A stretch of DNA of 64,000 nt from Dactylococcopsis salina PCC 8305 (GTDB lineage Bacteria > Cyanobacteriota > Cyanobacteriia > Cyanobacteriales > Rubidibacteraceae). Location of the stretch: the NCBI RefSeq assembly GCF_000317615.1, contig NC_019780.1, positions 2,997,840 through 3,061,839 of the forward strand. The letters run 5' to 3'. Within the stretch, counting starts at the first letter, position 1. Every line of letters begins with the position of its first letter. The translations under genes were made by a program, and so were the position numbers. This document shows, one piece after another, positions 17,216 to 28,356 of the stretch. A model generated the notes under the pieces. That model saw nothing but the letters and a program-made list of their open reading frames with translations, did no database searches and was not told where the DNA came from.

Positions 17216-17503
17216 TTATGCCTTTAATCTAGCTTTTTTACTAAAAAATGTCAATTTGTTAATTATTGATTTAAGGTGTTGGGAGTCTTCTCGTCGCATC
17301 CAGATAAAAATACTGTAGGGTTGACCGCGAAGACTGAATCGAAGCAACGCATTGAGAATACTAGCAATCTCATTGTGATTCGGTGTTCCCCCTGTCATCG
17401 GAACAATTTCCCCATTAATATATTCATGGCGTGCTTCAGAATGGGTTTCCAATTCCAAATAGGCTTCACGGGAATAAGTCTTGGTTTGTGATTGTGCAAT
17501 CAT
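17216..17503 (-). pseudogene. Uma2 gene truncated by the TnpB element
   Basis: The first 65-70 residues match Uma2 proteins (YLELETHSEARHEYINGEIV, GGTPNHNEIASILNALL, RGQPYSIFIW). After that the reading continues into unrelated sequence next to tnpB and stops at residue 95. The nuclease core (PxVVxEVLSxST) is missing. The TnpB element therefore lies inside, or replaced, the rest of the gene. Confidence 0.75.
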
Positions 17504-17528
17504 TTTTGGAGTTAAAAAATTTTGAGCG

Positions 17529-19467
<1,939 letters not shown>

Positions 19468-19478
19468 GATTTTAGCGT

Positions 19479-20246
19479 TTAATTAGATTGCTGTTGTTGT
19501 TGGAGTTGTTGTTCAGAAACCGACTGGAGAAACTGTAATGATTCTTGAGAAGGCACTAAAACCACTTGCTTCAACTGCTCATCATCCTTCTCTTCTAGCG
19601 TCTGTAACATACTTTCCAAGGTGACGACATCAATTTGCACCGACTGCGCTTGTTGCGGTTGATCCTGCTTAAATTGATCCACCATCCGTTGTAACTGTTG
19701 CTTCTCAAAAAATAGGGGGATAATCTGCTGACCGTCTCGTTCTACCATCAAGTATCCTTCATCCTCGCCCCCACGCGCAATAAATAAGGGAACGCCTGGA
19801 AAATTCTGCACCTGTTCACCTTGTGCTTGTAACAGCGACATTGCTGATTCTACTTCATCTTCCATCGGCACATAAGTAAAATCTAACCCCTCAGTTTGAC
19901 CTTCATTTTCCTGATCCATTTGATAAACTCTTCCTAAAGAAAGAGCGACCACTTGCACTTGTTCCCCTAATTCGGGATTATCTTGTTTGAGACGGCTGAT
20001 AAATTCTTCAGCATCTTGTTGGCTAATAAAAACCCCTGCTACACGGCTATTATTTTCTCCTGAAGCCACTAATGGCGCACCATTTTCATTGGCAACTGTA
20101 AACACAGGAACTTGTTGCAGTTTCTGAATAATTTGTGCTTGGGGTAGGGCTAAACTATCAGAGGTCATCCCTAACCAGACACTCGCCACTGCACCACTTA
20201 CTAATCCTAAACGAATGCTCCAATTTCTTAAGAATTTCATTATCAT
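19479..20246 (-). CDS. Tic22-like family protein
   Basis: 255 aa. An N-terminal signal peptide (RLGLVSGAVASVWLGMTS...LALP) is followed by a Tic22-type body (VPVFTVANENGAPLV, GVFISQQDAEEFISRL, GVPLFIARGGEDEGYLMVE, IIPLFFEK) and a Gln-rich tail. Cyanobacterial Tic22 homologues act in the periplasm in outer-membrane biogenesis. The start could be residue 1 or 3. It ends 11 bp before prmC and is probably in the same transcription unit, upstream of it. Confidence 0.82.
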   Translation of the reverse strand: MIMKFLRNWSIRLGLVSGAVASVWLGMTSDSLALPQAQIIQKLQQVPVFTVANENGAPLVASGENNSRVAGVFISQQDAEEFISRLKQDNPELGEQVQVVALSLGRVYQMDQENEGQTEGLDFTYVPMEDEVESAMSLLQAQGEQVQNFPGVPLFIARGGEDEGYLMVERDGQQIIPLFFEKQQLQRMVDQFKQDQPQQAQSVQIDVVTLESMLQTLEEKDDEQLKQVVLVPSQESLQFLQSVSEQQLQQQQQSN

Positions 20247-20390
20247 TTTACCTAGTTTCTACTGCAATCTTATCTCTCTATTTTGACCAATTTATTGTCC
20301 TTTGTGTACTTGGTTTCGTGATACTTTACCAATTGTCACTCAAAGATTTGTTATTAGTCATTAGTCGTCTGTTTTTAGAGGATTTCATTG

Positions 20391-20613
20391 TTGATTAGTT
20401 TGGGTTTCCTGAATAAAACTGAAACCTTTACCCAACGAGGCTTTAAGGCTCTTCACCCCTCAAAAAAGTGCAAGGAAATTGAACGCTCAATAGTGAAAAC
20501 CCTGCATCACAACTTTGAAATCTTACCGATTAATCAACCCTCTTGCCTAAGGCAACTTGCCTTTTGCCTTACTACACCAAAAACATGAACTTTTTCAGCA
20601 AACCCTAGTTTGA
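20391..20613 (+). mobile_element. MITE-like element at the P450 3' end
   Basis: Left end GATTAGTTTGGGTTTCCTGA, right end CTTTTTCAGCAAACCCTAG. The inside shares GAGGCTTTAAGGCTCTTCAC, AAGTGCAAGGAAATTGAACG and GCCTTTTGCCTTACTACACC with the other copies. It forms the 3' end of the P450 gene on the opposite strand. Confidence 0.75.
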
Positions 20614-21934
20614 CACCGCCTGAAGGAACAATTGTAATTCCTCTTCGGATGGGTTTAATGGGCTTTTGTGATGCTAATTTTAAGGAGAGTTGAGAGAAAA
20701 TTGTGCCAAAAATTAACTTCATTTCATACAGGGAAAACGCCGCCCCAATACAAGCACGACTTCCACCGCCAAAAGGAAAGTATTGATAAGCTGTAAATTG
20801 ATTGTCTAAAAATCGATCGGGCTGAAAGGTTTTAGAGTTAGCAAAGTTTTCCTCACGGTGATGAGCAAGGTAAATACAAGGAACTAAAATTGAGTCTGGG
20901 AGGAATGACGTATGATTGATTGTAATTGTTTCCTGAACCACTCGCGGTTGAGAAATTAAAGCGATGGGATACAGTCTTAAAGTCTCTTTACAAATTGCAT
21001 CTAAATAGGGTAGCTGAATTAACTCTTGTGGTTGGGGAGTGTTTCCTAATGCTTGAATTTCTGTTGCTAATTTTTCCCGCACTTGAGGAGAGGAATAAAC
21101 CCAATAAAACATCCAAGCGAGAGAAGATGCTGTCGTTTCGTGACCCAGAAAAAGGAGGGTAATTAATTGGTCTCTTAATTCTTGATCACTCATGGTGTTT
21201 CCGTCTTCATCGGTAGCGGAAAGGAGTAAACTTAAAATGTCGGTTTGTTGGGAATTGTCTTGTTGACGACGTTCTTTGATTTCGGCATAAATTAAAGCAT
21301 CGATCGCGCTTTGTTTTCTGATAAAATGTCCCCAAGGGCTATATTTTCCCAAGTCTATTTGTAAGGAGGGAAAGAAAAATAAACTGGAATATAAGGGATT
21401 GGTAATTGCGTCTAATAGATCAGCAATTAATTTCTGTAAATCGTTCGATCGTTTCCCTGGTTTCAAACCAAACACCACTCGTAAAATCACCTTTAAGGTA
21501 ATCTCAGCCATCAACTTCCGACAGGAAAAAGACTGATTTTTGGAAAGAGTTTTAATGGTTTCCTCTGTCAACTCACAAATCACATCCTGATAGAAGTGCA
21601 TTCGTTTTCCGTGAAGGGGAGGGATTAATAATTTTCGCTGTCGTCGATGTTCTTCTCCGTCTAACATAATTAAAGATCGATCGCCCGTAAAGGGACGAAA
21701 AACATGAGTAATTTTCCCTAACTGAAATTGTCCCGAAGGCGCATTAAAAATGGTTTCCAACGCTTTCGGATCGCCAATAAAATGAACAGACGGAGATTGA
21801 TTCCCTAAAATTCGTGCTGAAAAAATATCCCCATATTTGTTCTGATATTTATCAAAAAACCGAATGGGGTTGGCAATTAATTCTAACGTTTGGAGGAAAG
21901 GAGGAGTCGATAAACTCGGAAGATTTTTTTCCAT
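20534..21934 (-). CDS. Cytochrome P450 (CYP110-like), 3' end inside a MITE
   Basis: 466 aa from the ATG at 21934 (MEKNLPSLSTPPFLQTLELI). P450 signatures: I-helix GHETTASSLAW, K-helix ExxR in KETLRLYP, heme loop FGGGSRACIG with the Cys ligand. It closely resembles the P450 at 22445-23803. The protein should end near GGVKL, but the frame runs through GFAEKVHVFGVVRQKASCL encoded by the MITE before stopping. CYP110 enzymes hydroxylate fatty acids or related compounds; the real substrate is unknown. Confidence 0.88.
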   Translation of the reverse strand: MEKNLPSLSTPPFLQTLELIANPIRFFDKYQNKYGDIFSARILGNQSPSVHFIGDPKALETIFNAPSGQFQLGKITHVFRPFTGDRSLIMLDGEEHRRQRKLLIPPLHGKRMHFYQDVICELTEETIKTLSKNQSFSCRKLMAEITLKVILRVVFGLKPGKRSNDLQKLIADLLDAITNPLYSSLFFFPSLQIDLGKYSPWGHFIRKQSAIDALIYAEIKERRQQDNSQQTDILSLLLSATDEDGNTMSDQELRDQLITLLFLGHETTASSLAWMFYWVYSSPQVREKLATEIQALGNTPQPQELIQLPYLDAICKETLRLYPIALISQPRVVQETITINHTSFLPDSILVPCIYLAHHREENFANSKTFQPDRFLDNQFTAYQYFPFGGGSRACIGAAFSLYEMKLIFGTIFSQLSLKLASQKPIKPIRRGITIVPSGGVKLGFAEKVHVFGVVRQKASCLRQEG

Positions 21935-22035
21935 AAAAACTGAGATTAGATGAAAGTTCGACAGGCTGTCTTTTGACAAATCGAGGGAGTAACGCTTATG
22001 CTTTTATAGCACTTTGTCAAATCACTGATCAAGCA

Positions 22036-22362
22036 ATGGGACTCTCTCTTAAATCTTTAAAAAATCAGAAATTAGTTAATATTGGTGTCGCCCCCCATGA
22101 TGGTATATTTTGCATAGGAATCTCCCCTCATGGTTTAATCTCCATTGGTGCGATTCCTCATGGTTTAATCTCTATTGGTTTAATTCCGATGGGGATTTTT
22201 TCAGTGGGTTTAGTTTCAATGGGAATTGTTTCTATTGGTCAAATTACTATGGGGTTAGTTAGCGTGGGACAAAAAAATATGACAATCATTGAATTAAATA
22301 TTGGGGAAACAGATCAGTCTTCAGAAAACATGGATGGTCATGATCATAATATGTCTCATTAA
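22036..22362 (+). CDS. Octapeptide-repeat (beta-helix-like) protein
   Basis: 108 aa from the ATG at 22036; a TTG at 21973 would add 21 residues. The centre is a run of about eight IG-containing repeats of 8 residues, such as PHGLISIG, IPMGIFSV and VSMGIVSI, suggesting a small parallel beta-helix or fibre-like fold. The C-terminus is His/Asp/Met-rich (MDGHDHNMSH), a possible metal-binding tail. It is divergent from one P450 and convergent with the other. The function is unknown. Confidence 0.65.
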   Translation: MGLSLKSLKNQKLVNIGVAPHDGIFCIGISPHGLISIGAIPHGLISIGLIPMGIFSVGLVSMGIVSIGQITMGLVSVGQKNMTIIELNIGETDQSSENMDGHDHNMSH

Positions 22363-22444
22363 ATAATTTCTCATTTGTTGTGTGTATAAATATCAGTCTT
22401 TCCAATGACGAATGTACAGACGTTCCATGGAACGTCTCTAACGA

Positions 22445-23803
22445 CTAATGACTAACGATCATTTTAATTCCTCCTGCTGGTGCAATTGTAACTCCTCTTC
22501 GTACAGGTTTAACGGGTTGCTTTTCTGCTAAAGTTAACGGATACTTTTTGAGGATAGTCGCCAGAACAATTTTCATTTCCATTGGCGCAAACGCATCGCC
22601 AATACAGCGCCGACTTCCCCCACCAAAAGGCAGAAACTCATAGTTACTAAATTCTCGATTTAAAAATCGATCGGGCTGAAATTGTTTCGAGTGAGGAAAG
22701 ATGTCTTCTCGGTGATGTAAAAGATAAATACAAGGTGCGAGAATTGTCTCTGGTGGATATTCATAATCACCGATTTTAATAGAATGTTTCGTAATGCGAG
22801 GAAAGGTAATCATAGCAACAGGATAGATGCGTAAAGTTTCCTTACAAACCGCATCGAGATAAGGGAGTTGATGGAGTGCTTTAATATCACTAACATCAGA
22901 AACCGTTGCTAACTCCGCTAATAATTTTTCTCGCACCTCTGGGGATTTATGTATCCAATAAAACGCCCAAGCTAAAGCTGTCGCTGTGGTTTCATGTCCC
23001 GCAAATAAAAGCGTGATTAATTGGTTTTTTAATTCCTCATCCGTCATGGGGTTTCCCGCTTCGTCTCGCGCTGACATTAATAAACTGAGAACATCTGTTC
23101 CTGCTGTGTTATTCTCGTTTCGTCGTGCTTCAATTTCAGCTTGTAATAAATCATTGGTCGCTTGCTGACGTTGGAGAAAATTTCGCCAAGGACTGCTAGG
23201 AAAATCTTTTTGTAGTGCTGGGAAAAATAGTAAACTCGATCGAAGAACTGAGCCACCTGTTAACTCTAATGTTTTGATGAGACGACTTTTAAGTTGAGTA
23301 TGACGCTCAGAGTCAGAAATGCCAAAAACCGCTTGCATAATTACTTCTAAAGTAATTTCCTGCATAGATGACCGTATAGAAAACGGCTTTTTCGTCTCCC
23401 ATTGTTTAGCGACACTTTCGGTTACTTCCGCCATAATTTCCCCATAGCGGCGAATTTTATCCCCATGAAACGACGGAAGAATCAAGCGACGTTGACGAGA
23501 ATGATCGTTTCCATCTAACAGTAAGATCGAATTTTCTCCGACAATGGGGAGTAAAATATAATTTCCTCTTCCACTGTCAAAATTAGCGCGGTCATGGCTT
23601 AAAACTTCTTGTATTGTTTCAGGATGAGACAAGAAAACAAAGGGATGATCTTTGCGAAACTCTAAAGTAAATGGTTCACCATAGATTTGTTTTGACTTTT
23701 CTAAAAGACGGAGTGGGTCAAATATCCATTGCATCAATTGTACTAAGTTTGATGTTTTGGGACCGGGAGGAAGCTGTTGTTTAATCGGAGTGGTAGTTAT
23801 CAT
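22445..23803 (-). CDS. Cytochrome P450 (CYP110-like)
   Basis: 452 aa, full length. It starts with the proline-rich hinge KQQLPPGPKTSN. It has the I-helix AGHETTATALAW, ExxR in CKETLRIYP, and the heme loop FGGGSRRCIGDAF. It is a soluble-type bacterial P450 needing ferredoxin partners that are not coded nearby. It and the P450 at 20.5-21.9 kb are paralogues separated by the octapeptide-repeat gene, so a local duplication is likely. Confidence 0.92.
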   Translation of the reverse strand: MITTTPIKQQLPPGPKTSNLVQLMQWIFDPLRLLEKSKQIYGEPFTLEFRKDHPFVFLSHPETIQEVLSHDRANFDSGRGNYILLPIVGENSILLLDGNDHSRQRRLILPSFHGDKIRRYGEIMAEVTESVAKQWETKKPFSIRSSMQEITLEVIMQAVFGISDSERHTQLKSRLIKTLELTGGSVLRSSLLFFPALQKDFPSSPWRNFLQRQQATNDLLQAEIEARRNENNTAGTDVLSLLMSARDEAGNPMTDEELKNQLITLLFAGHETTATALAWAFYWIHKSPEVREKLLAELATVSDVSDIKALHQLPYLDAVCKETLRIYPVAMITFPRITKHSIKIGDYEYPPETILAPCIYLLHHREDIFPHSKQFQPDRFLNREFSNYEFLPFGGGSRRCIGDAFAPMEMKIVLATILKKYPLTLAEKQPVKPVRRGVTIAPAGGIKMIVSH

Positions 23804-23845
23804 CGTTCGGTTTTAATCTTAGATGCGTTTAATTACTTACAATGG

Positions 23846-23922
23846 ATGTTATTTGTTATTTGTTATTTGTTATTTGTTATTCGTTATTTGTTATTCGTTA
23901 TTTGTTATTTGGCTAGTCATCA
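23846..23922. repeat. 7-bp tandem repeat (TTATTTG)n
   Basis: About ten units of TTATTTG or TTATTCG directly upstream of the P450 gene start. It is AT-rich and could influence the P450 promoter, but no promoter elements were seen inside. Confidence 0.8.
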
Positions 23923-24144
23923 AATAGTAAGTAACAAAGAAACCCAATCAAGAATGTACCTCAAGAAGCGTAAAAACTGCTATGCAATGAGACGCGGTTG
24001 ATTGTCTCTTCATTATTGTTACATATAGCAAGGCTACTCCCCTTATTATTCCCCCAAACTTGGGGGTAAGGGGGCTAAATCAAAACCAATGAATCGATCG
24101 CGCCGACGAGAGGATAAAATGACCAAACATGAGTTTAGGAACAG
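23923..24144. other. Intergenic region with G/C palindrome
   Basis: Contains CCCCCAAACTTGGGGGTAAG near 24053-24072, the same core as the units amplified inside the 5-oxoprolinase gene. No gene was seen. Confidence 0.6.
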
Positions 24145-25146
24145 ATGATGCGATCGAGCGAAAATAAAATCCAAGTGAATGAACAACTCTCACTTCCCTT
24201 CATGGGTTGTGGCACATGGGCATGGGGAAACACATTACTTTGGAACTATGATCAAAGCCAAGATCAAAAACTCCAGCAAGTCTTTAACTTCTGTGTCGAT
24301 AACGGTGTCACCCTCTTTGATACGGGAGACTCCTATGGAACGGGAAAACTCAAAGGACGCAGCGAACAACTCTTGGGACAGTTTACCCGTGAGTATCAAG
24401 GAGAGGAAAAGATAAACATCTGTATCGCGACGAAACTCGCAGCGTATCCCTGGCGTTTAACTCGTCAGTCCATGATTGCCGCTTGTGATGCGTCCGCCGA
24501 ACGTCTAGGGAAACCTGTTGATCTGGTACAAATGCACTGGCCAACAGCGAACTATGCTCCCTGGCAAGAAAACGCCCTTCTCGATGGACTGGCGACTCTC
24601 TACGAACAAGGAAAGGTGAAGGGAGTCGGTTTATCCAACTACGGACCGAAACGTCTGAGAAAGGTTCATCAGCAGTTCGCGGAACGAGGAGTTCCCATTG
24701 TCACCCTACAGGTACAGTATTCTTTGTTATCTACGGAAACAGTGGAAAAATTGGGCTTAAAAGCGGTTTGTGAGGAATTAGGGATTCAACTGATTGCCTA
24801 TAGTCCGTTAACTCTCGGTTTGCTAACGGGAAAGTATGGTAACGGGGTTTTTCCCAAAGGAGTCCGAGGATTACTGTTTCGCTATCTCTTGCCTGGAATT
24901 AAACCAGTTTTAGATTGTCTCCGAGAGATAGCAACCGATCGCAATAAAACCTTCTCTCAAGTCGCTCTTAATTGGTGTATCTGTAAGGGAACAATTCCCA
25001 TTCCAGGGGCGAAAAATCTAACGCAAGCTCAGGAAAATCTGGGAGCGTTGGGATGGCGACTCAGTGAGTCGGAAGTGACGGAGTTGGATCAAGCGGCGAG
25101 TCTGGTGACACGAACGATGGTCAAAAATCCGTTTCAGACTACATAG
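24145..25146 (+). CDS. Aldo/keto reductase
   Basis: 333 aa. The AKR catalytic tetrad is readable: D59 in LFDTGDSYG, Tyr64, Lys97 in CIATKLA and His131 in VQMHWP. The cofactor loop (IPIPGAKNLTQAQENLGALG) is near the C-terminus. It is an NADPH-dependent reductase of unknown substrate, close to plant- and cyanobacterial-type AKRs. The TAG stop (25144-25146) is the start of a MITE end (TAGGGTTTGCTGAA), so the last codon is shared with the element. Confidence 0.92.
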   Translation: MMRSSENKIQVNEQLSLPFMGCGTWAWGNTLLWNYDQSQDQKLQQVFNFCVDNGVTLFDTGDSYGTGKLKGRSEQLLGQFTREYQGEEKINICIATKLAAYPWRLTRQSMIAACDASAERLGKPVDLVQMHWPTANYAPWQENALLDGLATLYEQGKVKGVGLSNYGPKRLRKVHQQFAERGVPIVTLQVQYSLLSTETVEKLGLKAVCEELGIQLIAYSPLTLGLLTGKYGNGVFPKGVRGLLFRYLLPGIKPVLDCLREIATDRNKTFSQVALNWCICKGTIPIPGAKNLTQAQENLGALGWRLSESEVTELDQAASLVTRTMVKNPFQTT

Positions 25147-25405
25147 GGTTTGCTGAAACAGTTCATGGGTTGGTGTAGTAAGGCAAAAGGCAAAAGGCAA
25201 GAGGCAAGAGGCAAGTTGCCTTAGGCAAGAGGCAAAAGGCAAGAGGCAAAAGGCAAGTTGCCTTAGGCAAGAGGCAAGTTGCCTTAGGCAAGAGGCAAGT
25301 TGCCTTAGGCAAGAGGCAAGTTGCCTTAGGCAAGAGGCAAGTTGCCTTAGGCAAAAGGCAAGAGGCAAGAGGCAAGAGGCAAGAGGCAAAAGGCTTGCAT
25401 ACAAG
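25144..25405 (-). mobile_element. MITE-like element with 21-bp repeat array
   Basis: Starts TAGGGTTTGCTGAAACAG at the AKR stop and contains AGTAAGGCAAAAGGCAAGAG. About five units of a 21-bp repeat made of GGCAAGAGGCAAGTTGCCTT then A follow, each with the palindrome GGCAAGTTGCC. The other end is eroded (CTTGCATACAAGTTGTCCTA). No proteins are encoded. Confidence 0.7.
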
Positions 25406-25880
25406 TTGTCCTAGAGTTGATTAATCGGGGTTTTAATTAGAAGGTCTGATGCTAATCCAGTTTTCCATCAATCTCTCTCTATTTGAGGCGCGATCGCATT
25501 TTTTCGATTCGGTGTCAAGTTCTCTTAAAGAAAATTAGATTTTGCGGTGAAAAATTGGTGTCAGTTGTGTCTGGAAAAAGTCGGGATTTTTCTGGGTTGG
25601 AAACGGAAGCATGAGGGTTACAGTATCAGAAATGAAGCGCCAGACAGAACACCCCCGTCGATTATGATTTTCTGCATCATACCTGAAACGGCGCAATTTC
25701 GTCAATATTTTCCTTCGGATTTTTTCCGTTAAGAAAGATTAATCGGGCGTGTTAATTAGAAGGTCTGATGCGACGTAGAAAAACGATTGTTTTAAGTATA
25801 TGGGTTGTTATTGAAAACACACAAAATATCAAACGGGTATAACAAGCAACAAAAATGATCCGCCGTGAGTCTTTTTTGGC
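25406..25880. other. Gene-free region with a direct repeat
   Basis: A sequence containing GATTAATCGGG...TTAATTAGAAGGTCTGATGC occurs at 25421-25454 and again at 25737-25772, framing about 300 bp. The interior has a 61-codon frame without recognisable features. It could be a small duplicated or inserted unit. No convincing gene was seen. Confidence 0.5.
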
Positions 25881-25881
25881 T

Positions 25882-26060
25882 AATTAGGGCTTGCTGAATA
25901 AAACTGAAAGTTTTACCAAATAAGGATTTGAGGCTATTCAGTTCAGATAAAAATGCAAGTTCATTGATTGTTCAATCGTCAAAACCTTGCCTTTTGCCTT
26001 TTGCCTCTTGCCTCTTGCCTTACTTAACCAACCAATGGACTTTTTCAGCAACCCCTAATT
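25882..26060 (+). mobile_element. MITE-like element, compact complete copy
   Basis: Flanked by AATTAGGGCTTGCTGAATAA on the left and CTTTTTCAGCAACCCCTAATT on the right, in about 179 bp. Inside are AAGGATTTGAGGCTATTCAG, AAAATGCAAGTTCATTGATT and GCCTTTTGCCTCTTGCC. It is the best-defined copy in the window and can serve as the reference for the family. Confidence 0.8.
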
Positions 26061-26159
26061 AATCTGAAAAGTTAGAAAATGTCCTCATTCAATTGCTAAT
26101 TATAAGGATGATTCTGGGGGCGATCGAGCGATCGTCCCCGACAGAAAAATTAGAACTAA

Positions 26160-26666
26160 TTATCCTTGAAACTGTTCACGAATGGTTTCGATGCGATTGC
26201 GATTAACGCCTAAATCGGACTCGCCAAGTCGAGAAGCCGAACGAACATGAATGAGTTTTTCTTGAGGGTCTAAATAAAACTCGACATCATCGACAAAGCC
26301 CATGATTTGAGAAGTGTATGTTGCATATAAATAGTTGTTTTCTGCTTCAATAACTTCTGCGTTGTCCGTTGCTTCTAAAATGGTTTGCAGTTTTTTCCAT
26401 GCTTCTTTTCCAGAAGAGGAATAGGTTAAAGGTTCAATTTGATGGGTAACATCTTTACTCTGACTAGAAACACAATTGGGAGTTTCTGGACAGTCTGCGA
26501 GTTGACCATTTTTGACTCCTAAGTTTTTAGGTTGTTCTCCAGAAAAGGAGAAAATACTAGCAACTTGTAAGGAGGTTTCAGCTAGGGTGACAGTGGGATT
26601 GATTAGCCAAATACTGCAACCGATTATTAGACTTAAAAACAGAGATGGGATTAATTGAAGTGTCAT
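26160..26666 (-). CDS. DUF1499 domain protein
   Basis: 168 aa with an N-terminal signal or membrane segment (LIPSLFLSLIIGCSIWLINP). The DUF1499 signature follows: LADCPETPNCVSSQ, then YATYTSQIMGFVDDVEFYLD and IHVRSASRLGESDLGVNRNRIE. The family has no defined activity. It lies 32 bp downstream of the LptF/G-like gene on the same strand and is probably cotranscribed with it. Confidence 0.85.
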   Translation of the reverse strand: MTLQLIPSLFLSLIIGCSIWLINPTVTLAETSLQVASIFSFSGEQPKNLGVKNGQLADCPETPNCVSSQSKDVTHQIEPLTYSSSGKEAWKKLQTILEATDNAEVIEAENNYLYATYTSQIMGFVDDVEFYLDPQEKLIHVRSASRLGESDLGVNRNRIETIREQFQG

Positions 26667-26698
26667 TGTTTTCCTTGAAGATTCGGATCACTCCCATT

Positions 26699-27844
26699 CT
26701 AGTTGGCAGTACGAAATAGTAACCACCCTCCAATTCCAAATCCTAAAAAGTTGGGAATCCATGCTGCTAGAAATGGAGATAAAATTCCGACCTGTCCGAT
26801 CGCGCCAGTAATGAATGCGATGAGATAGTATCCGAAAATGATTAAAATACTAATTCCGAAACTTGTTCCTCGTCCCGTTTGTTGAGGTTTTGTTCCTAAC
26901 GCAGCGCCCACCATTCCAAACACCAGACAAACAAACGGAAAGGAAATTTTTTGTTGGATGCGGACTTTTAATTCTTTCAGTTTTTCCTCGTCACTGGTGG
27001 CACGAACTAACTTTAAGTAGTCTAGAGATTGAAGGAGATTCATTTCTCCATAGTCGCGCGATCGTTGCGTTAGATCAAGAGGAGTTCTCGGCAGATTTAA
27101 AACTTTATGTTCAAACCGAACCACATTATTATAAGAAGAATCGGGTGCGATGAGGTAACTTGTTCCTTGATAAAAATCCCATTTATTTAGTTTCGGATTC
27201 CAAGTCGCTGACTGAGCATTAATAATCTGACTAAGGTTTCCTCTCGTTCGATCGATGACGGTTAAGCCGCGCATTTCTTCCCCATTAAATTCTTCTGCAT
27301 AGAACAAACGAACTAAAACTTCTCGTTGATTTCCATTCGGTTGTTCCACATCATCGTAATCAGTGTAAAGAATATTTTTCTGGCGAAACGGTGGCTTTTC
27401 TCCTTCCAAAGCACGTTCTAAAGTTACTCTTGCTTCATAGCTTGCTTTGGGAACAAATAACTCATTAAAAATGAAAGTCATTCCTGTAATAAAGAGACTT
27501 ACCACTAATGCTGGAATCACCAAGCGATAAACACTAACTCCCACACTTCGTAACGCAATAATTTCGCTATCACTGGATAAACGACTGTAAGTCATTAGGG
27601 TTGCGAGTAGCGTTGACATGGGAAAAGCAAGGACAATAAACTCTGGCATTCTTAATAAGAAAACTCGTAATGCGATTTCGATCGATAATCCAGATTCGGC
27701 AACTTCTCGCACTAACTCGAAGACCGTTCCCACTGATAAACCAATCGAAGTAAATGCACCGACACCAAACAAAAAAGGAAGGATTAATTCTCGAATTAAG
27801 TAGCGATCTAAAACAGGGATGTTCATTGATTGAGTTGAGTTCAT
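26699..27844 (-). CDS. LptF/LptG family permease (YjgP/YjgQ)
   Basis: 381 aa from the ATG at 27844 (MNSTQSMNIPVLDRYLIREL); an ATG further upstream gives an unconserved leader. There are three N-terminal transmembrane helices, a central soluble beta-jellyroll region (residues about 160-270), and three C-terminal helices (VCLVFGMVGAALGTKP, SFGISILIIFGYYLIAF). Family members form the ABC permease that extracts lipopolysaccharide for export. Cyanobacteria often have one such gene serving as both F and G. Confidence 0.88.
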   Translation of the reverse strand: MNSTQSMNIPVLDRYLIRELILPFLFGVGAFTSIGLSVGTVFELVREVAESGLSIEIALRVFLLRMPEFIVLAFPMSTLLATLMTYSRLSSDSEIIALRSVGVSVYRLVIPALVVSLFITGMTFIFNELFVPKASYEARVTLERALEGEKPPFRQKNILYTDYDDVEQPNGNQREVLVRLFYAEEFNGEEMRGLTVIDRTRGNLSQIINAQSATWNPKLNKWDFYQGTSYLIAPDSSYNNVVRFEHKVLNLPRTPLDLTQRSRDYGEMNLLQSLDYLKLVRATSDEEKLKELKVRIQQKISFPFVCLVFGMVGAALGTKPQQTGRGTSFGISILIIFGYYLIAFITGAIGQVGILSPFLAAWIPNFLGFGIGGWLLFRTAN

Positions 27845-27896
27845 GTTGCGTCCTTTGTCCTTATTAAATCTAATGAGAAAACTACTGTCAGTCGGT

Positions 27897-28349
27897 TCAC
27901 TGGGATAACAACCATTTCCAGTTTTTACTATAGGGATGAACTTGTTTTGTCGGCTGATCATTTTGCATCAAGGTTCGACCTTCATTAGCCCATTGAAAAA
28001 TCGATCCTTCTAAATTCCACACCTGATCGTAACCTAACTGTTGTAACTCCTTCGCGAGTCGAGAAGAACGATATCCCACCGAACAATAAGCAATGATGAG
28101 TTGATTCGGATTCAGATGTTTTTTTGCCGTTTCTAAATCAGGAATATGTTCAGCATTGGGAAGATGACTCACTGCATATTCTTCCACTTTTCTCGTGTCG
28201 ATGAGTTGCAAGTTTTGCTCTTTTTGATCGAGCCAATGAGCTAAAGTTTTTGTGTTAACCTGTTTCACAGTGGGAAATTGACGGCGAATTTTATGTTTCA
28301 GCAATAACCACGCCAAACTCCGTAAAGGAGTGATTAAAATTTTTAGCAT
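27897..28349 (-). CDS. Rhodanese-like domain protein
   Basis: 150 aa. An N-terminal hydrophobic/basic segment (SLAWLLLKHKIRRQ) precedes a single rhodanese domain: LQLIDTRKVEEYAVSHLPNA, then the active loop CSVGYRS with the catalytic Cys, then VWNLEGSIFQWANEG. It probably handles sulfur transfer or redox signalling at the membrane. Its start lies only 7 bp from the divergent DUF547 start. Confidence 0.88.
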   Translation of the reverse strand: MLKILITPLRSLAWLLLKHKIRRQFPTVKQVNTKTLAHWLDQKEQNLQLIDTRKVEEYAVSHLPNAEHIPDLETAKKHLNPNQLIIAYCSVGYRSSRLAKELQQLGYDQVWNLEGSIFQWANEGRTLMQNDQPTKQVHPYSKNWKWLLSQ

Positions 28350-28356
28350 AAAGCAG

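Noticed and set aside
25144-25405. CRISPR-like regular repeats
   Set aside because: The 21-bp units are contiguous with no unique spacers, and no cas genes are near; it is a satellite in a MITE.
25547-25732. 61-codon frame in the gene-free region
   Set aside because: No clear ribosome binding site, no recognisable family; chance frame likely.
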